NCBI GenBank assembly: GCA_039923935.1
Contig: JBDTBU010000073.1
Coordinates: forward strand, 1-7,438
Direction of reading: 5' to 3'
Length of the DNA stretch: 7,438 nucleotides
Origin: Paraktedonobacter sp039923935
GTDB taxonomy: Bacteria > Chloroflexota > Ktedonobacteria > Ktedonobacterales > Ktedonobacteraceae
The translations under genes were made by a program, and so were the position numbers. The notes under the pieces are model-generated. The model did not search any database, was not told the DNA's origin, and saw only the letters and a program-made list of their open reading frames with translations. Shown here piece by piece: positions 1 to 5,068 of the stretch. How positions within the stretch are numbered: position 1 is the first letter of the stretch; every line of letters begins with the position of its first letter.

Positions 1-89
1 CACAACAAAAACCACCACACCATTGCTCGCGAAGAACAACGACGGTTCATATAACTAAATTGCTATGTATAGACCAATGTGCGGCTTAT

Positions 90-119
90 TTGACGGCGCG
101 TGTAGCACTGTGCTACGAT
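90..119 (+). promoter_or_regulatory. Candidate sigma70-type promoter of the nuo operon
   Basis: The sequence shows TTGACG at 90-95 (5 of 6 matches to the -35 consensus), an 18-bp spacer, and TACGAT at 114-119 (4 of 6 matches to the -10 consensus). Transcription would begin near 126, giving a leader of about 70 nt before nuoA. This is the best -35/-10 pair I could find in the 197 bases before the first gene, and it lies at the expected place for an operon promoter. A perfect dyad sits inside it (separate entry). The call rests on consensus matching alone. Confidence 0.5.
102..116. promoter_or_regulatory. Perfect 15-bp dyad, candidate operator
   Basis: GTAGCAC (102-108), a central T (109) and GTGCTAC (110-116) form a perfect inverted repeat with 7-bp arms. 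It fills most of the spacer of the candidate promoter, and its right arm overlaps the first three bases of the -10 element. A dimeric repressor bound here would block RNA polymerase, so an operator role is reasonable. The site does not resemble the Rex operator (TTGTGA-N-TCACAA type) or an FNR box (TTGAT-N-ATCAA). The regulator is unknown. A loop of one base makes an RNA hairpin role less likely, and most of the site lies upstream of the predicted transcript. Confidence 0.45.
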
Positions 120-128
120 AGCTTGCGG

Positions 129-147
129 AAGTGTACTAATGACACTT
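129..147. repeat. Inverted repeat in the nuoA leader
   Basis: AAGTGT (129-134) and ACACTT (142-147) are perfect inverted arms separated by 7 bases. The repeat would begin a few bases after the predicted transcription start. Just downstream, 149-156 is the 8-bp self-complementary GTACGTAC. Either could be a second protein site or a weak leader hairpin. The arms are short enough for chance to be a serious alternative. Confidence 0.25.
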
Positions 148-183
148 GGTACGTACGGGTATGCTGAATTAATAAACAGAAAT

Positions 184-189
184 GAAGGA
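184..189 (+). promoter_or_regulatory. Ribosome binding site of nuoA
   Basis: GAAGGA lies 8 bases before the ATG at 198, a normal Shine-Dalgarno match and spacing. It supports 198 as the start of the first gene. Confidence 0.7.
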
Positions 190-197
190 CCCCCATT

Positions 198-554
198 ATG
201 GGAACAGACGTACTCCCTATTTTTATCTTAGTAACGCTGGCCGTGCTCTTTGGCATTCTGGTCATGGGTGTGACTGCGCTGCTGGGACCGAAGAAACCAA
301 CGCCTGAGAAGTTGGCTCCCTACGAATGCGGCATTCAAGAAATTGAAGCGCCGCGCCGACGTTTCCCTGTGAAGTACCTGCTCACAGGCATGTTGTTTAT
401 CGTCTTTGACATCGAAATTGTCTCTTTTTATCCGCTAGCCATCCTGCTCCGCAAGCTGCAAGGGTTGGGGCTGGTTGAGTTGCTCATCTTTTTGTTTGTC
501 CTGACAATTGGCTACATTTATGTGTGGCGAAAGGGGGCCTTCACATGGGATTAG
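198..554 (+). CDS. nuoA: NADH-quinone oxidoreductase subunit A (NuoA)
   Basis: Small membrane subunit of complex I, equivalent to mitochondrial ND3. It lies at the junction of the membrane and peripheral arms near the quinone tunnel. The 118-residue length is normal. Three hydrophobic segments are visible, at about residues 6-29, 60-83 and 91-110. The loop after the first carries the family motif YECGIQ (42-47), which includes the conserved loop cysteine. The second segment carries FDIE (70-73), whose D71 and E73 have the spacing of the conserved acidic pair of E. coli NuoA (D79/E81). It is the first gene of the operon, preceded by GAAGGA, and its last codons overlap the start of nuoB by 10 bases, which suggests translational coupling. 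Identification is secure. Confidence 0.96.
   Translation: MGTDVLPIFILVTLAVLFGILVMGVTALLGPKKPTPEKLAPYECGIQEIEAPRRRFPVKYLLTGMLFIVFDIEIVSFYPLAILLRKLQGLGLVELLIFLFVLTIGYIYVWRKGAFTWD
530..537 (+). promoter_or_regulatory. Ribosome binding site that fixes the nuoB start
   Basis: AAAGGGGG lies 7 bases before the ATG at 545 and inside the end of nuoA. An in-frame GTG at 524 lies upstream of this purine run and would make the run part of the coding sequence. The site therefore favours 545 over 524 as the nuoB start. Confidence 0.65.
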
Positions 555-1153
555 TTCAAAACCCCTGGGAGCCTGTACAGACGTTCTCGAACGCGCAGAC
601 GCCGCGCCAACGCGTAGACCTGCACATGAAGAATAGCGAGATGGGCATCCTGACCACACAGGTGAGTAAGCTGATCGACTGGGGACGTAGCGGCTCGCTC
701 TGGCCCGCGCTGTTTGGTCTGGCCTGCTGTGCGATTGAGATGATGGCGACAAGTGCTGACCGCTTCGATATCTCGCGATTTGGCGCTGAGGTCTACCGCG
801 CCTCACCACGCCAAGCCGACCTGATGATCGTGGCAGGTCGCTGCTCCATCAAGATGGCTCCGGTGCTGCGCCAGATCTACGACCAGATGCCCGAACCCAA
901 GTGGGTCATCTCAATGGGAGCGTGCGCATCTTGTGGTGGCATTTTCAACAATTATGCTATTGTGCAGGGCGTGGATAAGATTGTGCCAGTTGACGTGTTT
1001 ATCCCTGGCTGCCCACCAACGCCCGATATGCTGCTGTATGGCTTTAACGAGCTTCAGCGCAAGATCCGCGATGGCATTCCCAATCCGCCCGATCCCCTCA
1101 AGGCCAGTGGCCTCAAGCTGGTTGGACCGACTGGCGATTTTGCGAAGCAATAA
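545..1153 (+). CDS. nuoB: NADH-quinone oxidoreductase subunit B (NuoB), cluster N2 subunit
   Basis: Peripheral-arm subunit that binds the terminal 4Fe-4S cluster N2, which passes electrons to quinone at the interface with NuoD. From the ATG at 545 the product has 202 residues. The N2 ligands are visible: adjacent cysteines C61 and C62 in GLACCAIEMMA, C127 in MGACASCGG and C156 in PGCPPTP. Their spacing matches E. coli C63, C64, C129 and C158 exactly, with a constant offset of two. C130 is an extra cysteine three residues after a ligand, where E. coli has serine. The first 35 or so residues are a polar extension before the conserved core. A GTG at 524 would add seven residues but lacks a good ribosome site. 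The gene overlaps nuoA by 10 bases and is followed 17 bases later by nuoC. Confidence 0.96.
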   Translation: MGLVQNPWEPVQTFSNAQTPRQRVDLHMKNSEMGILTTQVSKLIDWGRSGSLWPALFGLACCAIEMMATSADRFDISRFGAEVYRASPRQADLMIVAGRCSIKMAPVLRQIYDQMPEPKWVISMGACASCGGIFNNYAIVQGVDKIVPVDVFIPGCPPTPDMLLYGFNELQRKIRDGIPNPPDPLKASGLKLVGPTGDFAKQ

Positions 1154-1170
1154 GGGGAAAGAGCACATCT

Positions 1171-1791
1171 ATGGCAATCACAGCAATTTCAACGGTAGCA
1201 CTGGTAAAGGAAAAGTTTCCACAAGCAGTAGTCGAAACAGTGGAGTTTCGCGACGAGCAGACCATCGTCCTGCAACCAGCCTACCTGCTCAACGTCTGCG
1301 CCTATTTACAGAAGACATTGCGCTACAACGTGCTCACAACACTGACGGCGGTGGACTGGCTAGAGCGCACACCACGCTTTGACGTGGTGTATCAACTGCT
1401 CTCCCTGCCCAATCAGTGCGTCTTGCGTCTGAAAGTACGGGTTGGAGAGAAGGGCGAGGAACATCCAAGCGTGCCGAGCGTGTGCGCCATTTGGCCGGGT
1501 GCGAACTGGTACGAACGCGAGGTCTACGATCTGTTTGGCCTCGATTTCGCAGGTCATCCCGATCTGCGGCGTATTCTGATGCCCCCGGATTGGACCACGC
1601 ACCCGTTGCGCAAAGATTATCCCCTGGCCGGGTTTGATCTGCCGGAACCCCACTGGGGCGGGCAGGTGCCGTACGATACCGATCCCGGCGTGGGCAGTCA
1701 AACGCTGCGTTCCCCGGATGGACGCGAATGGAACGAGAGCCGCAGCCGCGTGAACCCGAACCAGGAGCCGGGCACTCCCAAGCAAGAGTAG
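1171..1791 (+). CDS. nuoC: NADH-quinone oxidoreductase subunit C (NuoC)
   Basis: Peripheral-arm subunit (30-kDa subunit family, Nqo5/NDUFS3) that carries no cofactor and braces the NuoB/NuoD quinone module against the NADH module. The 206 residues fit stand-alone NuoC proteins. The family signature spans about residues 113-151 and includes WYEREVYDLFG, GHPDLRRILMP and HPLRKDYPL. Residues 158-206 form a polar, proline- and glycine-rich tail (PHWGGQVPYD onward) that is probably flexible. The start is supported by AAGGGGA at 1152-1158, which overlaps the nuoB stop, with a somewhat long 12-base spacing. nuoC and nuoD are separate here; in E. coli they are fused. Confidence 0.95.
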   Translation: MAITAISTVALVKEKFPQAVVETVEFRDEQTIVLQPAYLLNVCAYLQKTLRYNVLTTLTAVDWLERTPRFDVVYQLLSLPNQCVLRLKVRVGEKGEEHPSVPSVCAIWPGANWYEREVYDLFGLDFAGHPDLRRILMPPDWTTHPLRKDYPLAGFDLPEPHWGGQVPYDTDPGVGSQTLRSPDGREWNESRSRVNPNQEPGTPKQE

Positions 1792-1851
1792 ACCACCGTT
1801 TCGAGCAAGCAAACCGTTCGGAACACGGGGTCCGACGCTAAAGAGGGATGT

Positions 1852-3090
1852 ATGCAAAAACAGGATATTCAAACACAATATAGTCTTGAAGACAGTCAAC
1901 CTCTGGATGATGGCAAGCACATGGATACCATGACCATCAACATGGGGCCGCAGCATCCTAGCACGCATGGGGTTCTGCGCTTGATCCTGACCATCAATGG
2001 CGAGACGGTTTTGAAGGTCGTACCCGATATTGGCTTCCTGCATACCGGGATCGAAAAAACTGCCGAAGCCAAAACCTATCACCAAGCTCTAGTCCTGACA
2101 GACCGCATGGACTATCTCGCGCCCCTCAATAACAACCTGGGCTATTCGCTGGCTGTGGAGAAGTTGCTGGGAATCGAGGAGCAGATCTCAGAGAAGATCA
2201 AGTATATGCGCGTAGCCCTGGCCGAGTTGCAACGGATCGCCAGCCACTTGGTTTGGCTAGGCACACACGCCCTGGACCTTGGCGCAATGAGTGTGTTTCT
2301 GTATTGTTTCCGCGAACGTGAGCTGATTCTGGATGTGTTCGAGGAGATCTCCGGCGTGCGCATGATGACCAGCTATATCTGTCCAGGCGGCTTGCAGGCT
2401 GATGTCACACCCGATTTCGAGAAGAAGGTACGCGCCTTCACCAGCGTGTTTCCCAAGCATCTGCAAGAGTATCACGATCTGCTGACCAACAACCAATTGT
2501 GGATTGAACGCACCAAAGGCGTCGGTATTCTCAGCGCCGAAGACGCATTGGCCTATGGCGCGAGCGGCCCGACCCTACGCGGCAGCAACGTCGTGTGGGA
2601 CATTCGCAAGGCGTTCCCCTATAGCGGCTACGAAAAGTTCGATTTCGCGATTCCGGTTGGCACAAATGGCGATGTCTATGACCGCTATCTTGTGCGTATG
2701 CTAGAGATGCAGGAGAGCCTCAATATCGTCAATCAGGCTATGGACGGTATGCCTGCCGGTCCCTATCGTGTGGCAGACCCTAAGATCGCGCCGCCGCCCA
2801 AGTGGCAGATTACTGGCAGTATGGAAGCCTTGATCCATCACTTTAAGCTCTTTACCGAGGGGTACAGGCCGCCCGTTGGCGAGGTCTATGTAGCCACCGA
2901 GGCTCCCAAAGGTGAGCTAGGCTTCTATATCGTCAGCGACGGTAGTGCCAAACCCTATCGTATGCATGTGCGTGCTCCATCCTTTGCAAACCTGGAAGCG
3001 CTGCCGCTCATGACTGAAGGCAAACTACTCTCAGACGTGGTAGCCGCTATTGGTAGCATTGATATAGTACTCGGAGAGGTTGATCGATGA
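1852..3090 (+). CDS. nuoD: NADH-quinone oxidoreductase subunit D (NuoD), quinone-binding subunit
   Basis: The 49-kDa subunit (Nqo4/NDUFS2), related to the large subunit of NiFe hydrogenases but without metal ligands. With NuoB it forms the quinone-reducing pocket. The 412 residues are a normal length. Motifs are MGPQHPSTHG (31-40), RMDYLAPLNNNLGY (85-98), ELQRIASHLVWLGTHALDLGA (from 125) and the C-terminal GSIDIVLGEVDR. H39 and Y88 fall where Thermus Nqo4 has the quinone-contacting His38 and Tyr87, with the same separation. The ATG at 1852 follows AAGAGGG at 1841-1847, spaced a little tightly. An internal ATG at 1921 (residue 24) sits nearer the conserved core but has no clear ribosome site, so the first 23 polar residues are probably real. 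The stop overlaps the nuoE start in ATGA. Confidence 0.96.
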   Translation: MQKQDIQTQYSLEDSQPLDDGKHMDTMTINMGPQHPSTHGVLRLILTINGETVLKVVPDIGFLHTGIEKTAEAKTYHQALVLTDRMDYLAPLNNNLGYSLAVEKLLGIEEQISEKIKYMRVALAELQRIASHLVWLGTHALDLGAMSVFLYCFRERELILDVFEEISGVRMMTSYICPGGLQADVTPDFEKKVRAFTSVFPKHLQEYHDLLTNNQLWIERTKGVGILSAEDALAYGASGPTLRGSNVVWDIRKAFPYSGYEKFDFAIPVGTNGDVYDRYLVRMLEMQESLNIVNQAMDGMPAGPYRVADPKIAPPPKWQITGSMEALIHHFKLFTEGYRPPVGEVYVATEAPKGELGFYIVSDGSAKPYRMHVRAPSFANLEALPLMTEGKLLSDVVAAIGSIDIVLGEVDR

Positions 3091-3599
3091 TTTCAGAACA
3101 GGCCAAACAACGTATGCGCGGGTTGGCAGCTCGTTATCCTGTCGCACGCTCGGCACTGCTGCCAGCACTGCACATCGCGCAAGAAGAAGAAGGATATATC
3201 ACGCAGGATGGCATCGAGGCCGTAGCTGAAGTCCTAAACCTGACGGTAGATGATGTCAAAAGCGTCGCTACTTTCTATACCATGTATTATCATCGTCCAC
3301 ATGGGGAGAAAGTCATCGGCGTCTGCACGAGTATCGCTTGCTATCTGCGTGGCTGTGACCAGTTGGTCGAGCACATAGAGAATCGTCTGGGCATCAAGCG
3401 CGGCGAGACAACGCCCGATGGCAATTTCACGCTTGAATGTGTGGAATGCATCGCCTCGTGCGGCACAGCCCCGGCCATGCAAGTCAATGGCGAATTTGTC
3501 GAGAACGTGACACCAGCCATGATCGATGCGCTCTTAGATGAGCTAGGCAGGGAAATCAAGGCGAAAAAGCTGGAGCCGCGTACGGAGATTCATCGCTAG
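3087..3599 (+). CDS. nuoE: NADH-quinone oxidoreductase subunit E (NuoE), cluster N1a subunit
   Basis: The 24-kDa subunit of the NADH module, with a thioredoxin-like 2Fe-2S domain that carries N1a next to the FMN of NuoF. It has 170 residues. An N-terminal helical part (about 1-70, with AQEEEGYIT and VATFYTMY) precedes the cluster domain. The ligands are C80 and C85 (C-x4-C in GVCTSIAC) and C121 and C125 (C-x3-C in ECIASCGTAP). C90 and C118 are additional cysteines not needed for the cluster. A basic tail of about 15 residues ends the protein. GGAGAGG at 3073-3079 lies 7 bases before the ATG, and the ATGA overlap with nuoD suggests coupled translation. Confidence 0.95.
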   Translation: MISEQAKQRMRGLAARYPVARSALLPALHIAQEEEGYITQDGIEAVAEVLNLTVDDVKSVATFYTMYYHRPHGEKVIGVCTSIACYLRGCDQLVEHIENRLGIKRGETTPDGNFTLECVECIASCGTAPAMQVNGEFVENVTPAMIDALLDELGREIKAKKLEPRTEIHR

Positions 3600-3614
3600 G
3601 TTTCGTGCGGGGTA

Positions 3615-3671
3615 TGCTGGACGCATCGGAGACGCCGGATGCATCCAGCACGCCGGACGCGAGAGCCGGCG
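3615..3671. repeat. Hairpin and 18-bp repeat block in the nuoE-nuoF spacer
   Basis: Two adjacent inverted repeats occur. Arms 3615-3627 and 3638-3650 pair at 12 of 13 positions (one C-A mismatch, 3622/3643) around a 10-base loop. Then CGCCGG at 3651-3656 pairs with CCGGCG at 3666-3671 around 9 bases. GGATGCATCC (3637-3646) is also a perfect 10-bp palindrome. The same bases contain an imperfect direct repeat of period 18: units at 3620-3637 and 3638-3655 agree at 13 of 18 positions, and a partial third begins at 3656. No T-run follows, so this is not a typical intrinsic terminator. It could be a palindromic intergenic element inserted within the operon, an mRNA processing or stability structure, or a coded low-complexity extension of NuoF. 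Confidence 0.6.
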
Positions 3672-3712
3672 CTACATCCAAGGGGGTCGAGGCAAGCTCA
3701 AATGATCGAGCC

Positions 3713-3719
3713 AAAAGGA
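3713..3719 (+). promoter_or_regulatory. Ribosome binding site that favours the short nuoF start
   Basis: AAAAGGA lies 11 bases before the ATG at 3731, in an AT-rich stretch. The alternative starts at 3605 (GTG) and 3614 (ATG) have no comparable site at good spacing. This, together with homology beginning right after 3731, favours 3731. Confidence 0.55.
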
Positions 3720-3730
3720 AATATTATTCT

Positions 3731-5020
3731 ATGCCAGAACTTATTGTTACAAAAAATATTGATATCCCTGGCCTGGATACGTTGAAAGTGTACCAGCAGT
3801 ACGATGGCTACAAGGGGTTAGAGAAGGCGCTCAGAGAGTACCAGCCCGACGATTTGGTGGAGATAGTCAAGAAGTCAGGGTTGCGTGGTCGTGGTGGCGC
3901 GGGCTTCCCAACTGGTCTAAAATGGAGCTTTCTCGCTAAGAACAATCAGTCCCGCTACCTCTGCTGTAACAGCGACGAGAGCGAGCCAGGCACCTTTAAA
4001 GACCGCATGCTGATGGAGAAAAATCCTCATCAGTTGGTTGAGGGCGTAATTATTTGTAGTTATGCCTGTCGAGTCTCAACGGCTTTTATCTTTGTCCGAG
4101 GCGAGATGCCCTATGCCGCGCGTCAAGTTGAGAAAGCGGTTAAGGAAGCGTACGCTGCTGGGTATCTGGGCAGCAATATCATGGGTAGCGGCTACTCGCT
4201 GGATGTGATTGTGCATCGCGGCGCTGGCGCGTATATCTGCGGCGAAGAAAGTGCCCTGATGGAAGCACTAGAGGGCAAGCGCGGCTATCCACGTTTGAAG
4301 CCGCCGTTCCCAGCAGTTGTGGGCCTCTATGGTGGTCCAACAGTCATCAACAACTGTGAGACGCTCTCGACACTGCCCGCGATCTTGCGCAATGGCGCGG
4401 ACTGGTATGCTGCAATTGGCACCGAGAAGAGCAAGGGCACACGCGTCTTCTGTTTGAGCGGCCATGTGAAGAAGCCGGGTAACTATGAATTGCCCATCAA
4501 TACCTCGTTCCGCACCCTGATCTACGACGAACAGTATGGCGGAGGTATTCTAGGTGATAAAAAGCTCAAGGCATTTGTGCCTGGCGGCTCCTCGGCTCCC
4601 ATGTTGGGGGCTGACAAAATCGATGTTACTATGGATTACGAAGCGGTAGCTGCGGCTGGCTCAATGGCTGGCGCGGGTGCCATTATTGTAATGAACGAGG
4701 ATACCTGCATGGTGGGTGCGGTCCTACGCATGTCAGAGTTCTATCGCGACGAGTCGTGCGGCAAATGCACGCCCTGCCGCGAAGGCACCTACTGGCTAAC
4801 CGAGATCCTGCACCGCCTGGAACACGGCCAGGGCAAACAGAAAGACATAGATCTGCTGCTAGACATCTGCGACAATCTCGCTGGCAAGGCGTTCTGCCCC
4901 CTAGGCGATGCAGCGACGAGTCCCATTGTCAGCGGCGTGAAGCTGTTCCGCGAGGAATTCGAGGAACATGTGCGCCTGGGTGGCTGTCCCAAACAGGTGG
5001 CACATGCAAGCGTGCATTAA
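3731..5020 (+). CDS. nuoF: NADH-quinone oxidoreductase subunit F (NuoF), NADH/FMN-binding subunit
   Basis: The 51-kDa subunit, where NADH is oxidised by FMN and electrons enter the cluster chain. From 3731 the product has 429 residues, normal for the family. The glycine-rich nucleotide motif GLRGRGGAGFPTGLKW spans 50-65. NSDESEPGTFKDR (80-92) is the FMN-site acidic segment; E. coli has Ala at the position of S81. GAGAYICGEESAL (164-176) carries the paired glutamates of the NADH site. FVPGGSSAPML (282-292) starts the ubiquitin-like region. The N3 4Fe-4S ligands are C343, C346 and C349 in SCGKCTPC and C389 in FCPLGD. An in-frame GTG at 3605 would add 42 Ser/Thr/Asp/Ala-rich residues coded by the spacer repeat, but I judge that unlikely. 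nuoG follows 48 bases later. Confidence 0.95.
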   Translation: MPELIVTKNIDIPGLDTLKVYQQYDGYKGLEKALREYQPDDLVEIVKKSGLRGRGGAGFPTGLKWSFLAKNNQSRYLCCNSDESEPGTFKDRMLMEKNPHQLVEGVIICSYACRVSTAFIFVRGEMPYAARQVEKAVKEAYAAGYLGSNIMGSGYSLDVIVHRGAGAYICGEESALMEALEGKRGYPRLKPPFPAVVGLYGGPTVINNCETLSTLPAILRNGADWYAAIGTEKSKGTRVFCLSGHVKKPGNYELPINTSFRTLIYDEQYGGGILGDKKLKAFVPGGSSAPMLGADKIDVTMDYEAVAAAGSMAGAGAIIVMNEDTCMVGAVLRMSEFYRDESCGKCTPCREGTYWLTEILHRLEHGQGKQKDIDLLLDICDNLAGKAFCPLGDAATSPIVSGVKLFREEFEEHVRLGGCPKQVAHASVH

Positions 5021-5041
5021 ATACAATTGATTGTGTGGGCA

Positions 5042-5052
5042 ACCAGTCTGGT
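5042..5052. repeat. Short perfect dyad in the nuoF-nuoG spacer
   Basis: ACCAG-T-CTGGT is a perfect 11-bp inverted repeat in the 48-bp spacer before nuoG. ACAAT (5023-5027) and ATTGT (5030-5034) form another short inverted pair nearby. Both are small and may be chance. They are noted because the spacer otherwise lacks a recognisable ribosome site for nuoG. Confidence 0.2.
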
Positions 5053-5068
5053 CGCCTAGTACTCATAC

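Noticed and set aside
46..70. AT-rich stretch with a TGCTATGTAT extended -10-like match
   Set aside because: Only about half of the -10 bases match and no -35 lies at proper spacing. The 90-119 pair is better.
933..1382. 149-codon plus-strand frame overlapping nuoB and nuoC
   Set aside because: The product is low-complexity and motif-free, while nuoB and nuoC occupy the other frames with full conservation.
1792..1851. Possible hairpin (CCGT/ACGG) and near-repeat of ACCGTT in the nuoC-nuoD spacer
   Set aside because: Arms of four bases are too short to separate from chance.
1360..2085. 241-codon open frame on the minus strand across the nuoC/nuoD junction
   Set aside because: It lies antisense to two clearly conserved genes, shows no recognisable domain and no ribosome site was evident. 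Long antisense frames are common opposite GC-rich coding sequence.
3615..3671. Intrinsic terminator between nuoE and nuoF
   Set aside because: The hairpins are not followed by a T-run, and termination here would cut off essential downstream subunits.
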